DNA from: Paraconiothyrium sp. Pb-2020
Lineage: Eukaryota > Ascomycota > Dothideomycetes > Pleosporales > Didymosphaeriaceae
Reading direction: 5' to 3'
Assembly (NCBI GenBank): GCA_022419385.1
Contig: JAJUBI010000009.1
Coordinates: 868,001 to 932,000, forward strand
Length of the DNA: 64,000 nucleotides
Positions 43,169 to 53,874 of this stretch are shown piece by piece. Within the stretch, counting starts at the first letter, position 1; each line of letters begins with the position of its first letter. The notes under the pieces are model-generated. The model saw only the letters and a list, made by a program, of their open reading frames with translations, ran no database searches and was not told where the DNA came from. Made by a program: the position numbers and the translations under genes.

Positions 43169-44333
43169 ATGGCCGGCGAAGTTCCCACGGAGCAATGGGC
43201 CCAGGTTATCGAGAAGACCGGCGGCCCCCTCCAGTACAAGAAGATCCCCGTTGCGAAGCCCGGCCCTGATGAGGTGCTGGTAAACATCAAGTACTCTGGA
43301 GTCTGCCACACCGATCTCCACGCATGGCAGGGCGATTGGCCTTTGGTAGGTTTAAAATCAAAACATTTCTGGCTGCACTACTAACGACTGCGCAGGCAAC
43401 CAAGATGCCTCTTGTTGGTGGCCACGAAGGAGCTGGTATCGTTGTTGCACGCGGCGAACTCGTCGAGGATGTTCAAGTGAGTTTCCTCCTACGCGGCCAT
43501 TTACTTTGCGGGAACTGACAGCTGTGCAGATTGGTGACCACGTTGGTATCAAGTGGTTGAACGGTTCCTGTCTGTCGTGCGATTTCTGCCAACAGGCCGA
43601 TGAACCTCTCTGCCCCAAGCCGGACCTATCCGGATATACAGTCGACGGAACTTTCCAGCAGTACTGCATTGGCAAAGCTGCACACGTTGCTCGAATTCCT
43701 AAAGAACTCCCACTCGATAACATTGCACCGGTCTTGTGCGCCGGTATCACCGTTTACAAGGGCCTCAAGGAATCTGGTGTGAAGCCCGGCCAATGGGTGG
43801 CCATAGTGGGAGCTGGTGGTGGTCTCGGTTCGCTTGCTCAGCAATACGCAAAGGCCATGGGCATCAGAATCATTGCCATCGACACTGGCGACGAGAAGAA
43901 GGATATGTGTATCAACCAGCTCGGTGCCGAACACTTCGTCGACTTCGCCAAGTCCAGCAACGTGGTCAAGGATGTGCAGGCCGCGACCCCGGATGGTCTA
44001 GGCCCCCACGCGGTACTGCTCGTGGCAGTGAACGAGAAGCCATTCCAGCAAGCCGCCGAATACGTCCGCCCTCGCGGTACCGTCGTCTGCATTGGTCTGC
44101 CAGCCGGTGCCTACCTGAAGGCTCCAGTCTTTGAGTCTGTCGTCAAGATGATCACCATCAAGGGATCGTATGTAGGCAACCGCAAGGATTCGGCCGAGGC
44201 TATTGACTTCTTCGCAAGAGGATTGATCAAGTTCCCATTCAAGACTGTCGGGTTATCAGAGCTCCCCGATGTATACGCAAAGATGAAGAAAGGCGAGATT
44301 GCGGGTCGTTATGTGCTAGATACCTCAAAGTAA
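43169..44333 (+). CDS. adh1: Zinc alcohol dehydrogenase
   Basis: Exons 43169-43345, 43396-43476 and 43530-44333; both introns are in phase 0. The product is 353 aa, the usual length. Catalytic-zinc ligands are in YSGVCHTDLHAW (Cys) and GGHEGAG (His). The structural zinc site is NGSCLSCDFCQQADEPLC. The NAD-binding Rossmann loop is GAGGGLGSLAQQYAKAMG. The enzyme interconverts ethanol and acetaldehyde with NAD in the cytosol and resembles yeast Adh1 and Aspergillus AlcA/AlcC-type proteins. Start sequence ataATGGCC, a strong TATA and biased codons suggest high expression. Whether it serves fermentation or ethanol use cannot be told. Confidence 0.95.
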
Positions 44334-45359
44334 GCGCCTCTGATGAATGTACGGCTGTCATGATGAGCGGTTGTTTGAAGGACAGGAGTTCACGGGTATG
44401 GTCTATGGCTGTATGGATGATAGGGTGCTGGGGATTGGGAAAGATACAACTCTCTTATTCTTCGATTGGGGAATCTGTGTAAATACTGGAACAAAATGAC
44501 AGCGGCCAACACTTGACTTGTATCCTCATCATTGATTTCCTGTTACGATCTTTGTCTCCTCCTTATGTGCACTGCCCAGAAGATTTTTCTGACATGCATG
44601 ATATATCTGATGCCCTTATAGCATAGCAATTCGCGCAGACGCATATATTAAACGCCTTCTGACCAAGAATGACAGCGAACAGTATATATCAAATGCCGAC
44701 GGGATGAGAAATCCTCAAATGGGAAGCATCCGCTTCAAATTATTGCATCATATCATAACTTCGTTTTGGGTATTCCGTTGGTGGGTTGCGCCCTCCGCTG
44801 CTCAAATATATATCCACTAGCGACCGGATTCCAGCCATGCGTCGCAGCTGTTGGTAAAGGAAATGGCGGTCTCTTCAACTGCTCCGTAAAGAAGACAGGA
44901 TGCCGTATAGCGCTGTCATAAACGTGCCGTGGCGGGACAAGCGGACTTGACGTGAACGGCGGCATAGCTTCTATTTGTGAACGCGGTTTCGGCTGCGGTA
45001 GCGAGGTTTGTGGTTCAACTGCTTGCGAAGGTGCCGAGTGAGGGGTGGCATGTGCCGCGCGTGTCTGTTGATGCGCGTATGGGGGTCTCGCTGGTTGTTG
45101 TGGCGGCTGCGGAATTGTCAGAGCGGTACAGGTTTGTGACGAAGCTCGTACCTGAGGCCTATGTGGCTGCAAAGAGGGGAACATGGTGCATTTACATGTT
45201 GTATGCGGAGCTATGCACGTTCAATATCTACAAAGCTATACCTCGGCAATGGTGCCGACGTTATGTCGCGGAGTCGGTCAATTCTCCGTTACGGCGAGCC
45301 CTGCCTACCATTTGCGCAACAACTTCATAAGATATCAAAACCGTGACCCGCGTCAGCAG
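44334..45359. other. Intergenic stretch between ADH and ABC genes
   Basis: It contains ADH 3' sequence, the weakly supported minus-strand frame listed next, and the ABC gene promoter. The ABC frame is open upstream to about 45183 but shows no conserved sequence there. Confidence 0.5.
44753..45184 (-). CDS. Possible Pro/Gln-rich small protein
   Basis: An open frame of 143 codons, rich in Pro, Gln, Ala and Ser, ends GWNPVASGYIFEQRRAQPTN. I do not recognise it. A plausible intron (45101-45145: GTACGA...CCGCAG on the minus strand) lies inside the frame near its 5' end, so the gene model may be longer or different. Pro-rich frames arise easily by chance in GC-rich DNA. If real, it is divergent to the ABC gene. 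Low confidence. Confidence 0.25.
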   Translation of the reverse strand: MFPSLQPHRPQVRASSQTCTALTIPQPPQQPARPPYAHQQTRAAHATPHSAPSQAVEPQTSLPQPKPRSQIEAMPPFTSSPLVPPRHVYDSAIRHPVFFTEQLKRPPFPLPTAATHGWNPVASGYIFEQRRAQPTNGIPKTKL

Positions 45360-47466
45360 ATGAACCCCCTCACCATGCGGAGAACTCCGGCACTGTTCTT
45401 CGCAGCATCAAGATGTGTGCGTTTCCACGCTTCTAGGAGAAAATTATCTTCGGAGCCCATAGTCCGTATCGCCAATGGCACCTTCTATCGCCGCCATCCA
45501 GCAACCAAGCCAGAGGGTCATGATGCATCTCCCAACCCACCATTGTTCCCGGATCTGAATCTCGAGCTACCTTCATATGCCACACCGAACCAGCATTGGG
45601 CCATCTTGAGTCCTTCGTCGACCATTAGAACTGCCTTCCTGCAGATATTACGCGGCGAGTTACTTTGTTTCCCACCCACAGCACGTTCATTTCCCTACCT
45701 CTTAAGCGCCGAAATCGCCGAGAAGAAGCCCAACCTACGCTCTCCGGAGCGCGCTATTGAGTATGTGGGTTTTGATGTGGAGCGCAAAGCGTTCGGCGGC
45801 GCGTATTTGTCGGCCAGGTATGAGAGTCGCGTGGAAGAGACGGACTTTACACTTGCGCAGTACTTGACGGGCATCGTTGGTATGAATCCGGGTGAAGAAG
45901 TTATTAAGGAGAAGACGCTGGAGAAGGAGGTTATGCTGAAAGTGGTGAGGGAGTTGGAGTTGGAGAGATTCTTTGATAGGCCCGTGAGTACGTTGAGTAA
46001 TGGGCAGAGTCGGAGAGCAAGGATCGGAAAGGCGTTGTTGGCGAGACCGGAGGTGTTGTGCTTGGATGCACCTTTCAGTGAGTACGATTATGAAGATCTT
46101 TTGCGTGGTTGCTGACACTAGCGCAGTCGGGCTTGACCCGTTCGTTTCACAGCATATATCGGATGTCCTGCATAGGCTGGCGGAAGCCAACTCACCTAGA
46201 ATTGTGCTTTCACTGAGGCCGCAGGATGTGATTCCTGAATGGATCACGCATATTGTGTACGCAGGGGAGGATGCGAAAATCCAAGCACTAGGACCAAAAG
46301 ATGAAGTCTTACAATACTTGCAACAGCAGTACAAAGAAATCGAGCAATCAATTGCTAAAAGCAGTGGTAAAGGTCATGAGTTGGACCCCAGGCTAGTAGA
46401 ACTTCGAGAAGTTGGGAAACATCTCTCCGAAAAAGGCGATTTCGAAGCAAGCACTACAGAAGACCAAGATTCCTCAAACGCATCATCACTCAGTCGGGAC
46501 GGCTTTGAAAAGGTCGACAAATCATCAGCTCATATTGGAGAACCCGTCGTCGAAATGGAAGGCGTACGCATCAAATACGGACCCAATTCTGTTCTCGGTG
46601 ACTGGCAACAAGACGTGGACGGCAAGCAGCGAGATGGACTCTGGATGAACATTCACCGTGGCCAACGCTGGGGCATCTTCGGTGCCAATGGATCTGGGAA
46701 AACCACTTTGCTGAGTCTTGTCACTTCAGACCACCCACAAACATACTCCGCACCGGTCAAACTATTCCAACGTTCGCGTCTTCCATCTCCCGGTGTACCC
46801 GGTATCACCATCTTCGACATCCAATCACAAATGGGTCACTCATCGCCCGAAGTGCATGCCCTCTTCCCCAAAAATCTTTCTGTGAAGCGTGTACTCGAGT
46901 CCGCATGGGGCGATACGCCCATCACGAAACCGAAACTCGACGCTGAAGCTTCCAAGCGCGTAGAAGCATGTCTCCGCTGGTTTGAGGCAGAACTCAATCC
47001 CAAGCATGCAGATGACCAAACTGCGAGTAAGACTCCAGAATGGGCCACCGACGTCTACTTCGGCGAACTCTCTTTCTCCGCTCAACGCATCGCGCTCTTC
47101 ATCCGCGCCACCATCCGCAACCCCGCCATCGTCATACTCGATGAGGCCTTCTCTGGCATGGATGACCTCGCCCGCGATAAATGCCTGCTGTTTTTGTCGC
47201 ACGGCCAGCGTATGGAACTGCATTATACCGATGCTGGCCCGAGACCGGTTGAGAGCGAGGTCAAGAGAAAAGGAGAGGTAGTGGTACCGGGCCTACAGGA
47301 GCATCAAGCATTGTTGTGTGTCAGCCATTCGAGGCAAGAGGTGCCCGGATGTGTGCGTGAGTGGGTGTGTTTGGCGGAGCAGGGGATGGGGCAGCCGAGA
47401 TTTGGGAGGTGGGATGGGCCGCTTGAACTGGCGGGTAGTAGGTGGAATGAGATTTGGCGGAGATGA
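45360..47466 (+). CDS. Mitochondrial-type soluble ABC ATPase, degenerate first domain
   Basis: Exons 45360-46077 and 46127-47466 with a 49-bp intron give 685 aa. The N-terminus MRRTPALFFAASRCVRFHAS (start possibly 45375) looks like a mitochondrial presequence. Two nucleotide-binding domains follow with no membrane helices. The first has a signature-like STLSNGQSRRARIGKALLA and LCLDAPF, but its P-loop position reads SPSSTIRTA, so ATP binding there is doubtful. The second is canonical: IFGANGSGKTT (Walker A), GELSFSAQRIALFIRA and VILDEAFSGMDD (signature and Walker B). The layout matches the poorly studied fungal ModF-like or Ydr061w-type ABC proteins. Role unknown; not a transporter by itself. 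Confidence 0.83.
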
Positions 47467-48620
47467 ATGGGATCTGGTAAGGGAAAGTGGAAAGATTCGA
47501 ATGTATAGAGCTTGGCTCATTTAGGAGGTACTCTCATATAGATGACGGATATACTAGAAGAGCTACCAATATTATCGTCTAACACTTCAGCGCCTCACCT
47601 GAGACTTCTCGAGATCCTACCTTCATTACATGCGTTCTATTCTATTTGCGCAGGTCGCCGGGTAAACGTGTCAAAATGCAAAGGCATAGAAGGAGAGTAG
47701 AATGGAGATAAAAATCGACATTGTCATCAGACCTGAATACGAATTTTGATCTGGCGGTTTGCATGGCCATACATGACGAAAATTGCTAAACCTAATTTTT
47801 TACCTCAGATTATTCACGAACTTGGAAGAGAAAACTTTTGTTATCCTAATAAACTTTATGAACGCTCGTCTTTCTTCTTCTGGGTATAGCCCTATGAACG
47901 ATTATTCATCTCCGACAGAGCTTATACTGTTTAGTGTAGTGAAACAGTTGGGCACCATGTGCTGTTAGTAATCATTCCGTATGGCTTCTTTAAGACAACT
48001 CAACACCAAGTGTCTGAGTGAAGTACAACGCATCGGAAGCTCGGTGTTGAAAGATGTGCATGCGAAGTGCAGTTAAGATGAGTTTTGATTGGGCTGTTGA
48101 TAACGGATGTGGTAAATAGTGTATACCCTAATGGTCGGAATATGCTAGCAGCTGACATGCTTAAGTCCGTATGCAAATCTAGAGCTTACTCCTTGCGCAA
48201 CGACTGAACGTGGTTCACAACCCAGAAGTACCACTCTTTATTGAAACAGATAAAAGCGTTTTCACAATACTATACTTATTATCCTGCACGCTGGCGGCAA
48301 TAAGCAAAGATACATCGGAGCGTCGGACTTAAGCTCTAATCCCCTCCAAGTACCGGACGACCCCTCCAGTCTCTACCGTTTGCTATCCCTGACTTCCGAC
48401 GTTTCTCGGGACTTCTATGATGGCAGGGGCAGTCCACAGCCATGAGGATACCCCACAATGAGGGACTCTGATGGGAACAGCGGACCAAGGACGCATGAAA
48501 GACGTCATGCGTAGCGCGAGTACCCGTAGTATAAAGACTCGAGGGGTACCTCGAGTGCTTCCCACACGCATTTGACCATTGTCAACCCCCAAAACTACAA
48601 AGACTCATTTATCCATCAAA
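47467..48620. other. Intergenic region with AKR promoter
   Basis: The left 1 kb is AT-rich with no gene recognised. The last 130 bp hold the TATA, a gacgtc element at about 48501 and an inverted repeat of the aldo-keto reductase promoter. Confidence 0.55.
48530..48555 (+). promoter_or_regulatory. TATAAAG plus palindrome CTCGAGG-N4-CCTCGAG
   Basis: TATAAAG (48530-48536) is followed at once by an inverted repeat at 48538-48555 with 7-bp arms and a 4-bp centre, 65 bp before the ATG of the aldo-keto reductase. Such symmetrical CGAGG-type arms fit a dimeric Zn2Cys6 binding site. A gacgtc box sits about 30 bp upstream. Regulator unknown. Confidence 0.5.
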
Positions 48621-49973
48621 ATGTCTCTCTTCGGTGTCCCCCCAAAAGCAAAGTCTCTCCTCGACTGGCACCGCGTGCTGTCTCCCAACGCGGGTGTCCG
48701 CGTCTCGCCGCTATGTCTAGGAGCTATGAACTTTGGAAATGCATGGGAGCAAGGAATGGGGAAATGCGACAAGAATACCACATTTGAGATCCTGGACTTC
48801 TTCCACGACCAGGGCGGAAACTTTATTGACACGTGAGAAAGCCCCATCCATGGATACTCATAGCTAGACGTAGTTGTAATGTGGGGTGACTTTACACGCC
48901 CCACAATCTCCAACTACTTCAACGCTCCCCATTTCAAGACTAACATTCAATGCAGAGCAAACAACTACCAGAACGAAGAATCCGAAACCTGGATCGGCGA
49001 ATGGATGCAAGCCCGCAACGTGCGTCACGAAATCGTGCTCGCCACAAAATATACCACCACCTTCCCGGATCCCACCAAATCCACTCCTCGCCAGCGCATA
49101 AACTTCGCCGGTAACTCCACAAAGTCTTTGCACGTCAGTCTGGAAGCGAGCTTGAAGAAGCTGCAGACAGACTACATTGACTTGTTGTATGTGCATTGGT
49201 GGGACTTCTCGACGAGCGTCCCTGAATTGATGCAGAGCTTGAACCATGTGGTGCAGCAAGGCAAGGTGCTATATTTGGGTGTGAGCGATACGCCGGCTTG
49301 GGTTGTCAGCAAGGCGAATCAATGTACGTCCCTTCCTTTTACCACCGATTCCCTATACACCTAGAATACTGGCGGATCCAAGCTGACAATCTGAGCAGAC
49401 GCTCGCGACCACGGCCTCCGCCCCTTCTCCGTCTACCAAGGCCGCTGGTCCGCCGCTGAACGCGACTTCGAGCGCGAAATCATCCCCATGGCGCGCGAAG
49501 AGGGCATGGCTCTATGCCCCTGGGGCGCCCTCGGCGGCGGCAACTTCACTGTCCAAGACAAAGAAAAGGCTGGCGAATCAGGCCGCAACTTCCGACCTCA
49601 GACCGAAGCACAGAAGCAAGTCTCCGAGAAGCTTGCTGCAGTCGCTAAGTCAAAGAACACTCTGATTACGAGCGTCGCGCTTGCATATGTTATGCATAAA
49701 GCGCCGTATGTGGTACCGATTGTGGGTGGACGCAAGGTCGATCATCTGAAGGGGAATATCGAGGCCTTGGGATTGCAGTTGAGTGACGAAGAGATCGATG
49801 ACATTGATTCAGCGATTGACTTTGATGTCGGATTCCCGATGAGCTTCTTGTTCGAGTTCGGTGGAGGCAAGTACAATTCTAAGATGACCTCAAGTGACGT
49901 GGGGCTGTTGAAGTTTGCTGGACCGTTGGACAGCCATCCACATCAACAACCGGTAAAGCCGCATCCGCTATAA
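48621..49973 (+). CDS. Aldo-keto reductase, aryl-alcohol dehydrogenase type
   Basis: Exons 48621-48832, 48956-49323 and 49399-49973; the introns are 123 and 75 bp. The product is 384 aa. The (alpha/beta)8 barrel carries the catalytic Asp/Tyr (GGNFIDTANNYQNEESE), a Lys (EIVLATKYTT), the His region (LLYVHWWDF) and the cofactor segment (VPIVGGRKVDHLKGNIEAL). The MSLFGVPPKAKSLLDWHRVL start is typical of the fungal Aad/norsolorinic-acid-reductase-like group that reduces aryl aldehydes with NADPH. There is no polyketide synthase or other secondary metabolism gene nearby, so a role in aldehyde detoxification is as likely. A distinct palindrome lies just upstream. Confidence 0.92.
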
Positions 49974-50045
49974 GTAGGGTGAGAGATCGTCAATTCGGCT
50001 CAGTGGATGGAGATGATCAGGATAACCTTTGATGGCCGAAGCTGC

Positions 50046-50063
50046 AAAAGCCACAAAAGCCAC
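50046..50063 (+). repeat. 9-bp tandem, two copies
   Basis: aaaagccac occurs twice directly in the 3' spacer between AKR and Rex4. It is probably incidental. Confidence 0.6.
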
Positions 50064-50234
50064 ATGTAGAACGTTTAGAAGAGTTGAATGTATGTAGCTC
50101 GGTTCCTACATAGGGTATCGTACCTCATAACATCAAGCCTCATATCCTTCGCCCGAATCACTAAACGCCCAATATGCCACATGCCAGCAACCATATATAC
50201 AACACCATATAGCGAACAAGCCTCAGCCGAAAGG

Positions 50235-51290
50235 CTAGTTCTTCTTCTTCTTTTTCTTCCTGGGCTTATTCTTGCGCTTTGCAGGCTCGCCACCGCCAAC
50301 ATCAACTTCAGCGCCCGTAGCTCCAACCTTGATGTGTCCATACCTCTCCCGCACTTCCGCATCGAACCCTTCCTTCTCCAAGCGGAACAGTGCCATGGTC
50401 GCCCTCGCATCCTCGACTGAGCTGTGCGCTCCGACCTGTATCTCGACACCCAGCAGCTTCTCAGCCAGTATCTTTAGCGACGGTGTTCGGCCTGGTATCT
50501 GAGCGAGTTCACGGAACTTAGAGTACTTCGAAGTGTCTCGTATGTAACGCTTATCGTGCTTGAGTATGAGCACGTCTAAGTCGTTCTTCACAGCGTGACC
50601 GATGAGAACGCGCCCTTCGAGGAGGATTTTCAGATCGTCCTGGACTTCCTTGAATGGCCGCGCAACGTCCTTGCGAAGATGCCTTGGCTCGATGCCAGAC
50701 ACATCGGTGCGGTAATCCGTAACAGTCACCTTGTCCGGAATTTGCACGTACGAATCGTAGACCTGGTGGCCATGGTAATTCACCACCGATACCCTTGCCA
50801 GCGCAGAGTCCTTGTTGGGTTCTGGGCCTATTCCCACCATCTCACAATCCAGCGCAATGTACTTGGCAGGCAGGGCGGTCTCAGAGATGCCCTCGTTTTC
50901 GATGTCAGGGAAGTCGGCGGAAGGGGTCAAGACGGAAATGGATTCGGCTGCTCGTTTCGAAGAGGCGAGGAGGGTAGAGTGTTTGAGCGAGGGCATCGAC
51001 ACGCTGCGCGACAGCGACTTTGGATCATGCTGTTTTATCGAGGCGCCTACTGCCGCCGGTTCTTCCATCTTTTGCCGTTTCCGTTGCTTGTATGATATCT
51101 TCTGCACTGGTGCGCCTGTAGACTTCGGGGCATGCTCTGAGTTGCTCTTCGCAGATCTCTTCCGCTTCAGCGACGCCTTCTCTGCGTCTTCCGTCTGTGG
51201 ATTGGCGGCGGCGGCGGATTTTCCGGCCTGCAGTCTCTGTTGCAACCTCTTCCAGTTGCTGGACAAATTAGTCAATTCGATTGGCGCCAT
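50235..51290 (-). CDS. rex4: Rex4-like 3'-5' RNA exonuclease
   Basis: Single exon, 351 aa. Basic N-terminus (KRKRSAK, SYKQRKRQK), suited to nuclear or nucleolar entry. DEDDh exonuclease fold: YIALDCEMVGIG (first Asp and Glu), VLIGHAVKNDLDVL, and GAHSSVEDARATMALF with the His-x4-Asp. The C-terminus is a long Lys tract (KPRKKKKKKN). In yeast, Rex4 acts in pre-rRNA processing. It shares a 277-bp divergent promoter with the Esa1 gene. Confidence 0.93.
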   Translation of the reverse strand: MAPIELTNLSSNWKRLQQRLQAGKSAAAANPQTEDAEKASLKRKRSAKSNSEHAPKSTGAPVQKISYKQRKRQKMEEPAAVGASIKQHDPKSLSRSVSMPSLKHSTLLASSKRAAESISVLTPSADFPDIENEGISETALPAKYIALDCEMVGIGPEPNKDSALARVSVVNYHGHQVYDSYVQIPDKVTVTDYRTDVSGIEPRHLRKDVARPFKEVQDDLKILLEGRVLIGHAVKNDLDVLILKHDKRYIRDTSKYSKFRELAQIPGRTPSLKILAEKLLGVEIQVGAHSSVEDARATMALFRLEKEGFDAEVRERYGHIKVGATGAEVDVGGGEPAKRKNKPRKKKKKKN

Positions 51291-51567
51291 GAAGCATAGC
51301 GGTGTGTCTTTGTTGGTTCAAGGGCAATTCTGCGTTTGAAGCATTGTACTTGATCCCCACTCGCGCATTCCGCAACAAAAAGTTCAGGTTTCAAGGCCCG
51401 AGCGCGTTGCATGTGATAGGCTACCGCCACCAGCGCAGAACAAGCGCCCGCATCGCCAACCTTCGCCGTCGCATCGCGACAGAGGCACGTCTCCGACAAA
51501 AGCGACAGCAACATCCCCCAACGCGATCCATAATTTGCGATACTTAGACACACGACTGCGCGCAGCC
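51291..51567. promoter_or_regulatory. 277-bp divergent promoter, Rex4 / Esa1
   Basis: Start codons face away across 277 bp. No TATA is seen, which fits constitutive ribosome-biogenesis and chromatin genes. Shared regulation is only an inference. Confidence 0.45.
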
Positions 51568-53329
51568 ATGGCGCCTCGGGAGAATTCTCACGAGCCCTCT
51601 GGCACCCCCGTGCCGGTGGAAACGGGCTTTGCCACCCTGGCGCAGCTGAGGTATGTGCGACACCGCTGCAAGTGGTCTTGAGATGAGTATTGATGCGTTT
51701 GTTGCAGGGTTGGCGTGAAGGCCTTCGTCGAAAAGGTGAGTGCAAACGCGCGCCATGACCGCCTAGCTCAGGCGCATGGCTTTGAACACCATATGGTGCC
51801 CCATCATAATCTCCTGTCGCGATACCTGATGTGCTTCACTTCTTCTTATGTTCTCAACAAGACATATCATATCGTTATTTCAAAGCGATGCATTGTCAAC
51901 TTCTTGTTCACCATCTGACATATTATAGGATGGCGAGAAGCGCAAAGCCGAAATCCTTATGATCCAGACAAGGCGTGGAGAACCTAAGTTTTACGTCCAC
52001 TATGAAGAGTTCAACAAGCGTCTTGATGAATGGGTTAACGCAGAGCGCATCGACCTCTCCCGCGAGGTCGAATGGCCCGCCCCAGAGAAACCCGACAAGA
52101 AGAAGTCTTCCTCCACTAAGGTTGAGAAGACCACTTCCAAGTCAGACCAAAAGAACCTCAAACGTTCTCGGAGCAAACTTGACCGCGAGCTTTCGATAGC
52201 ATCGGAGTCATCCAGTGTTAATGTCCCCGGCAAAGCAACGCGGCCAACCAAGGCAAGTGGAAAGGAGAACCAGGAGTTGCTCGTCACTACTGAAATCACC
52301 GATGGCACGACGCCTAAGCCCGAAGATGAGGAGATGGATCTCGTGGATGTGCAGGACGCCGCCGCTGCTGCTAAAGCTGTCCCCGACCAAGCCTATTCCC
52401 GCGAGGACGAGATTGAAAAGCTGCGCACCTCAGGTTCCATGACCCAGAACCAAACGGAAATCGCCCGCGTTCGTAACATCGAAAAAGTTCAGATGGGCAA
52501 ATACGAAATCGAACCGTGGTACTTCTCCCCCTATCCTATCGACTTTGTTGACGTCGATATGGTCTACATCTGCGAATTCTGTCTTTCCTACTACGGAGAT
52601 GTCACACAGTTTGAGCGGCACCGCTCAAAATGTACATTGCTCCACCCACCCGGCAACGAAATATATCGCGACGACTATGTGTCTTTTTTCGAAATCGATG
52701 GCCGAAGACAACGCACCTGGTGCCGCAACCTGTGCTTGCTGTCCAAGCTCTTCCTTGATCACAAAACGCTCTACTACGATGTCGACCCCTTCCTTTTCTA
52801 TTGCATGGCCACGCGTGACGAGCACGGCTGCCATCTCGTCGGCTACTTTTCGAAAGAGAAAGAGTCCGCCGAAGGCTACAACGTAGCCTGCATTCTCACG
52901 CTCCCGCAATACCAACGAAAGGGCTTTGGTAAGCTCCTCATCGACTTCTCCTACCTGCTCTCCAAGCGCGAAGAAAAGCTCGGATCTCCCGAAAAACCCT
53001 TGTCCGATCTCGGTCTGTTAGGCTACCGCGCCTATTGGCAAGAAATTATAGTAGACCTGCTCATGGATGGGAGGGTGGAAGCGAATATCGAGGATATCGG
53101 GAAACAGTCGGCCATGACGACGAATGACGTATTGCACACGTTGCAAAACTTGAATATGCTGAGATATAGTAAAAATGCGCATGTGGTTGTCCTTACGGAT
53201 GCGGTTGTGGAGGCGAGAGAGAGGCAGAAGGCGAAGGAGAAGATCAAAGGGAGGAGAGCGCTGGATCCAGAAAGGTTGAGTTGGAAGCCGCCAGTCTTTT
53301 CGGCGGCGAGTCGGACGTGGAACTGGTAA
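51568..53329 (+). CDS. esa1: Esa1 MYST histone acetyltransferase (NuA4 catalytic subunit)
   Basis: Three exons: 51568-51650, a 28-nt exon at 51708-51735, and 51929-53329; the introns are 57 and 193 bp. The product is 503 aa. It has a tudor-knot chromo barrel (EKRKAEILMIQTRR...HYEEFNKRLDEWV), a basic linker, a C2HC zinc finger (YICEFCLSYYGDVTQFERHR), the catalytic Cys region (NVACILTLP), acetyl-CoA loop QYQRKGFGKLL and catalytic Glu (GSPEKPLSDLG). It acetylates H4 and H2A in the nucleus as part of NuA4. The middle intron is long for this window and could hold a regulatory feature. Tra1, whose assembly needs Asa1-type chaperones, is another NuA4 subunit. Confidence 0.95.
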
Positions 53330-53874
53330 GGAAGATTGCATGGCTGATGATCCGACTTGGATAGGAGTTACGGGTGGCTGGGAGGCGTTCGGACTGGTGC
53401 GCTGTATACCCATTGCCATATAATTCATTTACAATTTGCTACTCAGTTGCTTGCCGTTCAGCTACCGGCTGATAAAGCTTTTGTCAATTGTCTGGGGTTA
53501 CTGTTGCCGAAAGTCGACCACTTCATGGTTACATGAGGTCAAAATTACCGATCTCTGGGCTCGCCCGTATGCTTGTTGTGTTCTACCATGCTCATGAGGC
53601 TGATGAAGTACATGCCCTGTAGCTGGGGAGATAGAAGGAAGATTTGGCCCTGGGACGAGGGCGAATGGAGGATCTGAGAGATCGAGAACATGTCTATGTG
53701 AGGTAACGTCTCACGCAATGTAAGATCCGCAACATCTATCTACGCAAGCTTTGAGACTATAATATCAACATCATTGAGGTTGACATTGACGGGCTCACAT
53801 AGCGTCCCGTCTACGTATCCTTCTCAAGATTACAGTTATATGCCTACTACTACTCCCGCGCAGGTTTTACCAAC
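53330..53874. other. Convergent spacer, Esa1 / BOR1-like
   Basis: It holds 3' regions of both convergent genes. No further signal is seen. Confidence 0.6.
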
